DNA from: Pinus tabuliformis | Taxonomy: Eukaryota > Streptophyta > Pinopsida > Pinales > Pinaceae | Direction: 5' to 3' | Assembly: GCA_031772625.1 (NCBI GenBank) | Contig: CM062818.1 | Location: 1,680,508,167-1,680,572,166 of the forward strand | DNA length: 64,000 nucleotides | Shown: positions 10,780 through 22,675 of the stretch, piece after piece | How the letters are laid out: each line of letters opens with the position of its first letter | How positions within the stretch are numbered: position 1 is the stretch's first letter | Program-made: the position numbers and the translations under genes | Notes under the pieces: generated by a model | What the model was told of the DNA's origin: nothing | The model's database searches: none | What the model saw: the letters and a program-made list of their open reading frames with translations, nothing else

Positions 10780-11960
10780 GTGATTTTGGTTTCATCACCT
10801 GAATCAGATCCTAAATCTTGTTGAGTTGTAGAAATGATCTTTGTTTCCCCTTGTTATTGAATTTATTTGGTCTCATTTATGGATGTAGTTTCCAACAATG
10901 GTCTTCATCATGACCTTTTTTTGAACAATGTTTACAGGTAAGTTTCTCTCCATATTTCTTGATAGTAGCATTATTTTTTCCTTTGCCTTTAAACTTCCCC
11001 TTTCCTTTGTCTCTAGATTTGAAAGGTTTCTTGCTAGTAACTTGAGGAACATTTTTGCCTCTTAATTCTAAATGAGTTTCCTAAACACATACTTCATCTA
11101 GATTGGTGGGATTAGAAATGAGTATAGCATGTCTCAAATAACTATGTAATCCACCTATATATTTAAGGAGAGTATCTTGTGAAGGCAAATCAACACCCAA
11201 GATTAAAGCTCTTCTCCTAAATTCATGTGTAACTTTGGACAATCTGACCTTTAGCTTATCTAAAAAATTTCCAATCCATAATTGTTTTTTGCATATAAGA
11301 TAATGGATAAAATTGCCTTCTTAATGCATCTATAAAATCATTCGAAGAAGAGATAATTCTTGAGTTCTTGACTCCCACTAGATGAAGGATGCACTTTCCA
11401 AATGAAGAGAAGAAAATTGGATCTTTGTAACATCATCATCAATCTTTTGAATCCTTCAATAGACTTCAATTTGACGAACCTAATTATCCAACTTTTCAAC
11501 ATTTACTTCCCCATTCTACAGAGGCAATTCAAACTTGACATCAAGCTAAATAAAAGGAGACTTAGCATGTCTTTTTGGAGACGGAGGAGGTGTAGGTCTA
11601 TGAGATAAAGGAGGTGAATAAGGAGGTGAAGAAAGGTGTAGATGGAGTTGAAGGAGGAGGTGGAGGTGGAGGTGGAGGCTTTCTCCCATCACCACCATTA
11701 CCTTTTGGATGATTAGAAATTTATCCTTGCAACCTTGTTTTCCTCTCATTGTACAACACTTTCACGATCTCAGACATATCATATAAAATATTTCTAAAAG
11801 CTCTCTCATCCTCAAACATCAACTCTTTTCCTTCTTCATGTGCCATGCCTGATGGATTTTGTGGAGTTTTTGACCTCCTTGAACCGTTTGGCTCTTCAAG
11901 CACTCCTCCTCTTCTCCATTTAGACCTTGAAATCATTCAAGAAAACACTTGCAAAAACTG
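10780..11960 (-). pseudogene. Element F gag with CCHC knuckle (fossil)
   Basis: Reading leftward there is an N-terminal piece (FEDERAFRNILYDMSEIVKV), a proline-rich linker, a retrotransposon-gag capsid region (a LYNGEVNVEKLDN-like block and RRRALILGVDLPSQDTLLKY), a basic linker and a clear knuckle CKHCSKKGHDEDHCWKLHP near 10890-10960. The knuckle spacing is CX2CX4HX4C. Gag would assemble the particle and bind element RNA. Several breaks. Confidence 0.65.
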
Positions 11961-11981
11961 TCAAACCTTCAAAACAACCAT

Positions 11982-11993
11982 GCTTTGATACCA
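11982..11993 (-). other. Element F primer binding site
   Basis: On the reverse strand this reads TGGTATCAAAGC, one base from the common initiator tRNA-Met site. It lies just inside the start of the F 5' LTR. Confidence 0.7.
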
Positions 11994-12022
11994 AACTGAT
12001 ATGAAATTAAAAATGAAGGTCT

Positions 12023-13684
12023 TGTTATCACCCCAAGAAACTCTCCTAGGTTGTATCTCAGAGATGCTCGGGAACATTACAAACTCAACAAAAATGTTGG
12101 AAATAGGTGGATGAATGGAAGAAATGATGCATATTCAAGCCAGATAGCCACTTCTACTATGCTTAACCCCAGACATGGGTGAACACCTCCAGACTACAAG
12201 GCTTTAGACCACCAATCACTCACAATTTAAGGAATAGGTGAAGATGGAGAATACTGACCACACCAGCAGATACACAGGACCCTGTGATGACCGGCTGCAA
12301 CCAGTAAAGAGGTCTGCAAATCTATTTCCTAATGCACAGATAGGATAACAAATCTCTCGCATTAAAATAACAGAAACCTGCATACACATTCAATGATACA
12401 TACTAGATTCTAACACAGAGGTGGGATGACAGCCCCTCTAATGCTAAACATCAAGAGAACATGAAAAATGCATAACAGGCACAGCATGAAACAAAGAAGA
12501 AGTGGAAAGCGAGCAATTAACAACAAAAGAAGCTTGTATTAGCTAAAAATGAAGACCAGACGCTGCAGGTATCATAGTAGTTACAGTCTCTAGAAGTTGA
12601 ACCTTACATAAAAAAAAACAACAACCATCAACCCTCATTACATCTCGTTTTTTGGTAAATATCGAGTTTGTTTACAAAAATTGCCTTGCTATCCTATGTG
12701 TGGAGGGGTCATAATGGACCACCAACCACCTTAACTCTCTGATATGAGTCTCTAATACAATCTGTTGCTCTAATTAATGAATTTGAAATTCTCTGGTACT
12801 TTGTTGTACTTCCTGAACAGGTGGAGTGTTGTACAGAAGAAGCTCCATGACTGATAAATGCTTTAACTACTCGAGGCTCTTCTTTTCTTCTCTCGAGTAC
12901 ACAATGTGTTGAATGCAGTAGTTGAAGCTTAACTGTGCAGAGCTGGTAGATGATCGCCTTCATCCTTCGGGTGTACAGAATGGTTATGGACGCGAAGACT
13001 GCATGGCAAACAAATGAACGGGATTGGGAGTAAACAACAGCCATCGGATCTTGCAGATGGACGACGGAGATCGACTTACAGGGGATATCGGGAAGTACGT
13101 GGATGGATAAATGTGGGCCGTCAGATCGTGGTCGGGCAGATCCGACGGCTATCGAGCGCACAAATAGCGTAGGAGATAACACACGGGGACGACGGTTTTG
13201 GTGGCGGACGGTATTCCCTGCACCGCTTACGGGAGGATGGCAGTATCTGTATAGACCTGCGCGATCCCATTCACCAATCGACATGTGGCCGATGGTACAG
13301 GTGGAAAACCTCTTCCCCCGCTAGCTAACGCATGTGCAGCTTATGGGCACGGGACATGCGATCACCATTGGATCTGACAGTGGATGCGATCAATGGTGGA
13401 GGTTGATTATTCACGTTTTTTATTGATGTGACGGGGAACTGGTAGGTAAAGGCGCTCAGTCACGTGAATATGGCCGTATGGTGGAAAAACTTAGCGCTCG
13501 GGGTCAAAGGAAACACGAAATTACACTGAATTTTAAAGGTAGAATGCAGGTAGCGGATTTGAAAACATAAGCAGGGGTCAAGGGAATAAGGAAGGTGATC
13601 GTTATAGACATTTTCTGCGCATAAAATGAGGAAAACAGCTTGCTTAGGCCCCTTAAATAGCAACAACCTGTAGCAGAGCTAACA
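12023..13684 (-). repeat. Element A 3' LTR (left)
   Basis: A 1662-base LTR, TGTTATC...GCTAACA, matching 19921-21543 plus 41968-42004. It contains a CpG-rich segment near 13080-13340 and an open frame of 191 codons (12709-13284, reverse strand) that is partly shared by the other LTR. Confidence 0.9.
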
Positions 13685-13702
13685 CTGGCTCCTTCTGGGG
13701 AT
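13685..13702 (-). other. Element A polypurine tract
   Basis: On the reverse strand the 18 bases end AGAAGGAGCCAG directly before the TG of the 3' LTR, the expected plus-strand primer. Confidence 0.7.
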
Positions 13703-13860
13703 GAGATCCTCCCTGTGAGGTCTCAAGAACTTGCAGATCAATGCCTTTCCGATGAAAACAAATTACCAAAATTCCTAGTGTTCCATTGAGCATGGAGTCT
13801 AACTGATCCTACACTAAAACTGATAAAACAAAATATTTACAATTTTAAGGCCAAAAGACC

Positions 13861-14960
13861 TTAAATCGCATAAATTTTGAGAAAACACCCATTAACTGGG
13901 CCATCAAAAACTTCTTCTCCCCCCATACTTTTCAGCATGAAGGTATTGTTCCCTTGAATCTGAGAATTTATGAAAGGCCCTGTCCAGCAAGCATTAAACT
14001 TCCCATGATTACCTTTCTTTTCCTTCAATGCATCCCACTTCAGGACCAAGTCTCCAACCTGAAAATTATCTGTCTTTGTCTTCCTGTCAAAAGCATCTTT
14101 GATCTTTTTCTGATGTGCTGCAACCTTTTCAACCAGTTGTTCTCTAATCTGATGTAATTCTGCCAAATCAATGATCCTTTTTGCCATGTATTCTTCTTCA
14201 TTCTACTCTTGTTGAAGGAATTTTCCCACAGGGAGAGTTAACTAAATTGAGAATACAACTCCAGTGCCATATACCAGCTTAAATGGAGAATTCCCTGTGG
14301 ATTTCTTAATGGTCACTCTGTCAGCCCACAGTGCATACTTGAGCTTAGAATCCCAATTCTTTTTATTGTCCTCCAATAGCTTCTTAATTATCCTTATCAG
14401 GTTTTTATTAGAGGATTCTGCTAGACCATTACCTTGAGGATAATATGAGGTAGAATGAATAATTTTAATACCCATTGAACACACATTTCCACCAATTCTT
14501 TTGCCCTGAAGGTTACTGCATTATATGTGACTAATTTATGTGGACAACCAAACCTGGTAAAGATATTTTCAATTCAAAATTTCATGAACACCATATGATC
14601 AGCCTTCTTGGTAGGGATTGCTTTAATCCACTTCGTAAAATAATCAGTGGTTACTAATATCCATCTGTGCTGGCCACTAGAATGTGGATTGATTTCTCCA
14701 ATGAAATCCAAGCCCCACTACTGAAAAGGTCCTTTTGTATGTATTGGTTTTAAGGGCAGGGACTTTAACTGTTGTTTTCCTTCAAATCTTTGGCACCTGT
14801 CACAAGATTTAACAAATAAGAATACATCAGAGAATAAGGAGATCCAATAATATCCAGCTCTGAGGATTTTATGGGTTTTAGTCTTCCAATAATGGTGTCC
14901 TCCACACATGCTAGAATGAAATTGTTGCATGACTTCTATTGACTGTTCATTGTCCAAAAG
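13861..14960 (-). pseudogene. Element A integrase (fossil)
   Basis: Reading leftward, this has the HHCC zinc region (FHSSMCGGHHYWKTKTHKIL, then KSCDRCQRF), a core with the late STSYYPQGNGLAESSNKNL block that includes the catalytic Glu, the SPFKLVYGTGVVF block, and a C-terminal tail with QVGDLVLKWD. It would insert element cDNA in the nucleus. Broken in several places. Confidence 0.85.
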
Positions 14961-15199
14961 CATTCCAGATGGATCCCTCCAATAGAGCAGATTTTCATAG
15001 ATACAATATTTAGTTTCCCTAAGCTTAATAGTTCTGGCTCGAATTTGAGTAGAGCGTGGAGGGATTTCTAGCTTCAGCAAGAATTTAACTATTGTTGAAT
15101 ACCAATCACAAGAACCTAGATTTTTGGCCAGTGTCTGATTCTTTTTTGGTTCAGTTACTTCCTCTTCTTCTGTTTGACCATTTTCTGCAATTGTGCACA

Positions 15200-16740
15200 G
15201 GAAATCAATATCCAATGTTCTGCAATTTTCTTCAGCTAACAACCTGGCAGGACCCTGACCTCTGACAAGTTTGGTGGGCTTTAGTTCTATATTAAATTCA
15301 ATCAACTTTGCAATCCATTTAGCCCTTCTTCCATCAGCATCAGGTTGTGTCAAGACATCTTTTATTGCAGTAGAGAGTACATATGGAATTATCTTGGAAT
15401 GCAAAATATAAAATCTGAAAGCTTTCAAAGACTTGATAAGAGCATATGCTTGTTTCTCAATAATATCATACCTCAGTTCGGAATCCCTCAAGTTTTTGTT
15501 GAAAATTTTTACCGGATGCTCTGAGCCTTCTTCATCTGCTTGCAATAATACTGCTGCAAGGGTGTCATTAGAGGCAAATGAAAATATATGGAACTCCTTG
15601 CTATAATCTAGAAATATTAAAGTGGGAGCCTCCATAATAGCCTTCTTAATGGACTCAAAGGATATCCTTGCTACATCAGTCCATCTAACCTCTGACCCTT
15701 TCTTCAACATGGAGGTAACATGCTTCACCAGTTCTACAAAATTTGGAATAAACCTCCTCACAAAATTAATCTTGCCCAGAAAGGACTGGATATCCTTCTT
15801 TGATCTCAGGAAAGATAGGGTCTGTATTACTCTTACTCTTTTTGGGTCAATTCAGACACTTGCAGGAGAAACAATATGTCCTAACAGCTTGCCTTCTTCT
15901 AAAGAAAATTGTGATTTTTTAGGATTGACTGAAATCCCAAACCTTCTGCACTTCAGAAACACTTTTTTCAAATGCTGCAAATGGTTTTGATGGCTGTTGG
16001 AGTATACTGTTATGTCATCAAGGTAGATAAGGACAAACTTATCCTTCTCTCCCACAAATGCTATATCCATAGCTCTCTGAAAGGTTGCTCCAGCATTCAT
16101 TAACCCAAAAGGAATCTTGGCATACATAAAAGTGCCCCAAGGAGTGGTGAATGCAGTCTTCTCTTAGTCATCTAGATGCACAGAAATCTGATTAAAGCCT
16201 GAAAATCTCTCCAAGAAAGACATTACTTTGGCTCCTGAGACCTTCTGCAATAAGTGCTCCATCTTGGGTAGAGGATAGTTGTCTTTCTTAGAGCATTTAT
16301 TTAAGTTTCTGAAATCAACACAGTCTGATTTCTCCACTTTTCTTCCTCACTACCACCAAGTTGGCTACCCATTTTGAATATCTGAGAGGGACTATGATTT
16401 TGGCAGCCAACAACTTTTTAATTTCTTTTTCAATCATAGAGAGGAGCATAGGATTTATTGGTCTTAACTTCTGCTTGAAAGGAATGGTATCTTTCTCCAG
16501 AGGTATCTTATGTTGAATAATCTTTTTATCATAGGTTTTCAAGTCACTATACTCCCAGGCAAAGACATCAACAAATTGCTTCATTAAATTGCAATATTCA
16601 GAACTTTGATCAGCAGACAGATGGGAAGACAAATTTATGTATCTAGGCTGACCTAGACTCCCTATATCATGCTTACAGACTACATATTGATCTTCTTTAT
16701 GGGCAGCCTTGTAAGGCACATCATTTTGGTCAAACAATCT
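15200..16740 (-). pseudogene. Element A reverse transcriptase and RNase H (fossil)
   Basis: The RT has KLRPINPMLLSMIEKEIKKL, PLRYSKWVANLVVVRKKSGE, then PFGLMNAGATFQRAMDIAF, the catalytic block YLDDITVYS and GKLLGHIVS. It is followed by an RNase H of the Gypsy type (SNDTLAAVLLQADEEGSEHP, then EKQAYALIKSLKAFRFY). Motif spacing is typical for Ty3/Gypsy. Broken in several places. Confidence 0.88.
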
Positions 16741-16782
16741 TTCTAAAGGAATTAAACCCTCAGGTATATGATTGCCAGGAAG

Positions 16783-17388
16783 CTAGACAATGCTATCTTT
16801 GCCAATTTTATTTCTAAGCTGGGATTGAGGGCTTTCTTCCAAGGCTTCATTCTCTTGATCAACTTGCATTTCGGAAAACTCATCAATGACTTGTAGAAAC
16901 CTATTTATTTTATCATCATCATCAAAAACTTTCCAATGTTCGACATTATCAAGAAAGGAAGGTCTGTATTTCATTTTCACTTCATAAACTAGTTTGGGAG
17001 GCATGGGAGGGATAAACAGACTAGCAGACATAGCAAGGGAATCAGCAAGCTGATTTTGGGCTCTAGAAATATATGAAATACATAAATAATTAAAAGAATC
17101 TCTGATTCTCCATACCTCATCTCTGTACGCTTTCAGCCTTGGGTGTTTTGCTTGAAATGTTTTATTTACTTGCTGAATGATCAAATCAGCATCTCCAAAC
17201 ACCTTTATGTTCTTGATTCCTCTGTCTTTTGCTACGTTAAGACCCAATATCAAAGCCTCATACTCTGTTATATTGTTAGTGACTTGAAAAGCTAGCTTGA
17301 AAGACAATTGGATGCTTTCTTGTTCTGGAGATATCAGCACCACCCCTGCCTTTGCAGTCTCCCTGGAACATGCTCCATCAAAGAACAT
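16783..17388 (-). pseudogene. Element A additional RNase H, upstream of RT (fossil)
   Basis: A second RNase H-like domain: FFDGACSRETAKAGVVLIS holds the first Asp region, TNNITEYEALILGLNVAK the Glu helix, KVFGDADLIIQQV the next Asp strand, and ISRAQNQLADSLAMSAS the final region. This is the plant/archaeal type known from Tat elements. Here it lies between protease and RT, not between the usual RNase H and integrase. The domain is well conserved over about 130 residues, so its loss is likely recent compared with the rest of the element. Confidence 0.8.
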
Positions 17389-17442
17389 CTCCCAAACCTG
17401 ACTTCGTTTCTCTTCCTCGGGCTAATTCACTGGTTTCCTAAT

Positions 17443-18477
17443 CTACAATGAGGCCTTCTGAGATTCTTTTATTTGGAGGATACATGCTCCAAAATCAGTG
17501 TCCACAACATATATGGGATGATTAGTAGGATTCTTCTCATCACTGATGATGTATGCCAACTGTGCTTCTCTGTACAATCTCTTGCTTTCTCCTCCAAAAA
17601 CTGGGACAATGGCATAAGATAGATCATTATGTAATGTCCCACCTAATCTCTTAATCCACCCTCTAGACAGCAACATGCCAAACGTAGGAGGGACATCTGC
17701 TACCACAATATCCATCATCATACTCTTCATGGGCAACTGAGTTAAGGTAATGGCCAGGTCTTTGATCAATCCTAGGCATTTCACTTTCCGTGAATAAAAA
17801 GGGAATAAATCATGATATGGTCTAGTGATATCAAGGCCTAACTCTTCCATGAAAGCTTTAGGCATCAGATTGTGGCTGGCCCCTATATCTAACAGGAAAT
17901 TGTGGAGGATTTTGTCATGAATGGTCAATGAAACATAAAATGATGGAGAATTATTATCAGCAGGTTCAATCATGGGGCTAAGCACAATAGCAGACATATC
18001 ATCTTGCAAATTGATAGAGTCAGTGGAGGTTTGTGTGGTTTCCAGCTCAAGGGCTTCAAGGATAGGCTTTCTAAATACTTCACTCTTTACCAACTCTACC
18101 AGAGGCACATATATTTTCATATTCTGGACTTCTGACTCTAAGCTGAAAGAGGAAGGTAGCTTATCAGAGCTTTTTACCTCTTGAATTGGCGCTTTGAGGA
18201 TAACTAGATCAGCTGCTAGTCTTCTCTGTCTGATATTTTGTGACTCTGTTTTGACAATAGCACTTCGGGCAGTATTCTCCTTGACATTTTTTGCATTTGA
18301 TCTCAAATTATATCTCTGTTGTTCACCAGTCTGCAGAACAACCTCTCTGTCCCTCTCCTGACTGACTTGTTCCTGCAACAATGATTCTTTATATGTAGCC
18401 AATGTAAAAAATGCAGCACTACCTTTATCTTCCATGCAGTGAATTTCATCCTCATCTTCAAATTGTTCCTCCTCCAT
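17443..18477 (-). pseudogene. Element A gag tail and aspartic protease (fossil)
   Basis: The N-terminal half is a charged linker (QQRYNLRSNAKNVKEN). The second half is a retropepsin: FYVSLTIHDKILHNFLLD leads into GASHNLMPKAFMEELGLDI with a DIGAS active-site motif, and the PPTFGMLLSRGWIKRLGG flap-to-end block follows. It would cut the Gag-Pol polyprotein. This long tract belongs to the better-preserved parts of A. Confidence 0.85.
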
Positions 18478-19691
18478 GACTACATTCTGGAAGGAAGCTA
18501 TAATTTTCTATTCTTCATTTGGTTCTTTTCCCCTCTAGATTATTTGTAATTGCTCATTTGCTCTTCTGAATGGATTTGGATTTCTTGGAGTAAATGTGTT
18601 CTGCTACCTTGTCTTTCCAGAATTCTGCTCAACCTTCAGCTTAGATATTTCAGCAGCCAATGACTCTATCATCTTAGTCATTTTATCTAATTTAGGCTCT
18701 GAAGATGAGGCAGAGGAAGAAGAAGCCTCACCTCTCTGCCTCCTTTTGTTAGCTTGACTTCTGAGCTTTTCTGTAGCCATAATATTGGATTCCACCTCTA
18801 ATGTTGCATCTTGCATGTTAGCTAGGGTGGCACATATTCTTTCTCTCAATAACAATTAGAAATCGGAGTCAAAAGCATTGGCATAGGTGAGTTTGGCAGA
18901 GGTGGGGGTAGGCTTTACCTCAGCTAGTATCTTACTATACATACGATTGAATCTTTTATTAAAATCAGGCAATGATTCCCCATTTTCCCTCTTCAGGTTA
19001 CCAAACTCAGTATGATAATATAGCAAGTCCTTTTTATCTCCCTAGTGCTTCAAAAATGCTTCATCTAAGGCTTCAATATCAGCAATGGATCTAGAGGCTA
19101 GTTCTCTGAACCATTTTCTGGCCTCTCAATCAAGGCTCTGGACAAAAACTTTCATCCACACATCATTTTCACTTATGTCTAAGTTATCAACATAACTATA
19201 AAAAGCCTCAAGGTGTTCTTCTGCTATTACTCCCTCTGTACCAGTGAACTTGGGCATATATTTCTGATATTCTTCTACAGGCATAGCTTTCAAAGGAATG
19301 GGCAAGACCAGAGGTCCATACCTGGCAGCTACAATTCTTTCTATCTTCGTAGGTGCTTGCTGGTCTGCCTGACTGGGGTATGTGGAAGGACACTAGAAGA
19401 TTGAGCAATATGAAACAATGAAATGGATGACAGAGACAAAGGGATGTTCTAGATTGTATGGGAAACTTTCTTTGGACCAAGATTCAAAGGGGAACTAGAT
19501 GGACAAGGAGCTATATGAATCTCTACAAGTGTTTGTTCACTAGCAACACTAGGCTCTAAGTCTTCAAACTGTTTATTCTCAACTAAAAACTCCTCATGCA
19601 AAGACAAATAAGATTTCTTGGGCTTACCTGATCTTGATGCTCCTTTCTGTGTTGTTTTCTTCGACTTGACAATCTTCTCAGGGTCAGGCAC
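18478..19691 (-). pseudogene. Element A gag (fossil)
   Basis: The N-terminal charged piece (KSKKTTQKGASRSGKPKKS) is near 19600-19691. The capsid region around 18870-19200 reads as a retrotransposon-gag domain (VDNLDISENDVWMKVFVQSL, RKWFRELASRSIADIEALDE). A helical tail, MATEKLRSQANKRRQRGEAS followed by KLDKMTKMIESLAAEISKLK, may form a coiled coil. Several breaks. Confidence 0.75.
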
Positions 19692-19902
19692 TGATTCAGC
19701 TAGTGATTTCTAAGGATTTCTTCGAGTATGTGTCACAATTTGAGCCAGGACTATACTGTGGAGTCACCAAAGGTTGGTCTTCCTCCAGTGGAGTCGCGAG
19801 ATAGATGATTACAACCAGAATATGTGCCCAAATCTTATCTAACATCAAAGCTTGGAACTGAGTCGTTATCCCAGGGAAGCTGAGCTTCAACCTCCTTTCC
19901 TT

Positions 19903-19915
19903 GGCAATGACGCCA
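19903..19915 (-). other. Element A primer binding site
   Basis: On the reverse strand this reads TGGCGTCATTGCC, two bases from TGGCGCCGTTGCC, the site that pairs with plant tRNA-Asp. It is adjacent to the 5' LTR. Confidence 0.7.
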
Positions 19916-19920
19916 ATTAA

Positions 19921-21543
19921 AGTTATCACCCCAAGAAACTCTCCTAGGTTGTATCTCAGAGATGCTTGGGAACATTATAAACTCAACAAAAATGTTGGAA
20001 ATAGGTGGATGAATGGAAGGAATGATGCATATTCAAGCCAGATAACCACTTCTACTATGCTTAACCCCAGACATGGGTGAACACCCCCAGACTACAAGGC
20101 TTTAGACCACCAATCACTCACAGTTTAAGGAATAGGTGAAGATGGAGAATACTGATCACACCAACAAATGCACAGGACCCTGTGATGGCCGACTGCAACT
20201 AGTAAAGAGGTTTGCAAATCTATTTCCTAATGCATAGACAGGATGACAGCTCTCTGGCATTAAAATAACAGAAACCTGCATACACATTCAATGATACATA
20301 CTAGATTCTAACACAGAGGTGGGATGACAACCCCTCTAATGCTAAACATCAAGAGCACATGAAAAATGCATAACAAGCATGGCCTGGAACAAAGAAGAAG
20401 TGGAAAGTGAGTAATTAACAGCAAAAGAATCTTGTATTAGTTGAAAAAGAAGACCAGGTGCTGCAGGTATCACAGTAGTTACAGTCTCCAGAAGTTGAAC
20501 CTTACATAAAAAAAAACAACAACCACCAATCCTCATTACATCTCGTTTTTGGGTATATATAGAGTTTGTTTACAAAAATTGCCCTGCTATCCTTTGCATG
20601 GAGGGGTCATAATGGACCACCAACCACCTTAACTCTCTAATATGAGTCTCTGATACAATCTGCTACTCTAATTAATGAATTTGACATTCTTTGGTACTTT
20701 GTTGTACTTCCTGAACAGGTGGAGTGTTGTAGAGAAGAAGCTCCATGACTGATAAATGCTTTAACTGCTCGAGGCTCTCCTTTTCTTCTCTCGGGTACAC
20801 AGTGTGTTGAATGCATTAGTTGAAGCTTAACTGCGTAGAGCTGGTAGACGATCGCCTTCATCCTTCGGGTGTACAGAATGGTTATGGACACAAAGACTGC
20901 ATGGCAAACAAATGAACGAGATCGGGAGTAAACAATATTCGTCGGATCTTGCATATGGATGACAGAGATCAACTTACAGGGAATATCAGGAGTTATGTGA
21001 ACGGATAAACGTGGGCGTCGGATCGTGGTCGGGCAGATCCAACGGCTATCGGGCAAACAAATAGCATGGGAGATAACACGTGGGGACGGTGGTTGTGGTG
21101 GGTGGTATTCCCCGCACCGCTTATGGAAGGATGGCAGTATCCGTATAGACCCACACGATCCCATTCATCGGTCAACACGTGGCTGATGGGAGAGGCGGAA
21201 AACTACTTCCCTCATTGGCTAACGCGTATGCAGCTTACGGGCGCAGGACATGCGATCACCATTGGATCTGACAGTGGATGCGATCGACGGTGGAGGTTGA
21301 TTATGCACTTTTTTTATTGATATGACGGGGAACCGGTAGGTAAAGGCGCTCAGTCACGTGAATATGGTCGTATGGTGGCTAAAACTTAGCGCTCGGGGGT
21401 CAGAGGAAACACGAAATTACACAAAGTTTTAAAGGTAGACTACAGGTAGCGTATTTGAAAACATAAGTGGGGGTCAAGGGAATAAGGAAGGTGACCGTTG
21501 CATACCTTTTCTGCACAGAAACCGAGGAAAACAGCTTGCTTAA
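19921..21543 (-). repeat. Element A 5' LTR, main part (interrupted by B)
   Basis: Matches the left LTR from its start until element B cuts in. A TATA box (TATATATA, 20554-20561, reverse strand) marks the promoter. The last five bases (CTTAA, 21539-21543) are the left target duplication of B; the intact LTR reads CTTAG here. The remaining 37 bases of this LTR are at 41968-42004. Confidence 0.9.
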
Positions 21544-22145
21544 TGTTGAGCCCCAAACTTGCATCTTTCCTGTACACCTTTCTAGAATTTTTCCATTTAC
21601 CTGGACCTCCTAAGATGTCAACATCATTGCATATTGAGTTTAAAAGAGCACATAAAGTGGTTTCCTAACTATGTTTTGTGTCTGTTGTTTGAATTAGATT
21701 TTTACTCATTGAGCTACGGAATCTTGTCACTTTCCACAGCCAATTCAACTTTCCACAGCCTTTTTGTTAAAGTCTATATTTCAGGTGTCTTCAAGCAAAT
21801 CGAGCCACATGGGCAAGTTGCAAATAATGTGGACATGGACCGAATCCTATTGGCTCAATCAAATTCATCAAAGAGGGCCGTGGTCAAAGGTGGTCAAGCG
21901 GTGGTCAAATGTAGAGTCCTTTAGCAATAGGACTCCGGTTTTTAACCATGCGAAGACTTTCGTGGCCATTCCTAAATCTCTGGGGACGTATCGACACCTG
22001 TGGACTGCTCCATAAGGCAAATCCGATAGCCACCCTCAATAGATTTAATCATCACGGTAGCCATGATGCTAGATCCGTGGACATTGTTGTTCATGTGTCC
22101 CCTGTCAATACAGTTTTTAGGAAATTAGTTATGTAGTTTTTCTGT

Positions 22146-22154
22146 TATAAATAA
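22146..22154 (+). promoter_or_regulatory. TATA box of the element B LTR
   Basis: TATAAATAA lies about 600 bases into the LTR and is conserved in the other LTR (near 40570). Its position before the tandem repeats places those repeats in the transcribed part of the LTR. Confidence 0.65.
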
Positions 22155-22675
22155 AGTGTTCCTATATGCATAGGAGTTAGTCCTTTGTAATGTAATTTTG
22201 CTGTTAAGAAAGCCACTGTGCTGTGACATTATTTCTTTGTTATGACTACATTTTGAATATATGAGAAGACTCTGTTTATAAACACAATTCGTGGTTGATA
22301 GTTGTTGCCCGAGGTTGTGCAGAGGGCCCCTATACACACCGAGGTTTTGTTTCATACTGTTGTACATTTTCACGCTGTGTTTCTTTATGTTCATTATGCC
22401 ATAATTATTCACTTGTATATATTGCATTTCTTATGGTATTAATGTGTTATTTCTGTCCATAATTTTACATGCTTTATACTGCTGTTAACTGATCAGTGTA
22501 TTTGTTCAAGATTACAGTAGGCAACTCGGGAATTTGCATATAGTTTTCATAATGACTAATGACATGGAATCAGTCTTGTCTTTCTGCTGATTTATTTTTC
22601 TTATTTTTAATTCTAGCACTGTTTTGTTTATTTCAGTTCTGTTCATTGGCTTTATTAGTTAGATTAAATATTAAA

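Larger units (their letters stand above)
10766..12022 (-). mobile_element. Element F, left part: Gypsy-type gag, primer site and LTR edge
   Basis: This is a reverse-strand LTR element whose 5' LTR begins at 11997 (TGATATG) and is split after 12022 by element A. The LTR resumes at 42010. The gag type and initiator-Met-type primer site suggest a chromovirus-like Ty3/Gypsy element rather than Copia, though only gag is visible. The A insertion gives F a perfect GGTCT duplication at 12018-12022 and 42005-42009. It is a fossil with several breaks, truncated on the left. Confidence 0.6.

Noticed and set aside
12709-13284. Host gene of 191 codons
   Set aside because: It lies wholly inside the element A LTR and recurs in the other LTR. 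Kept only as a low-interest finding.
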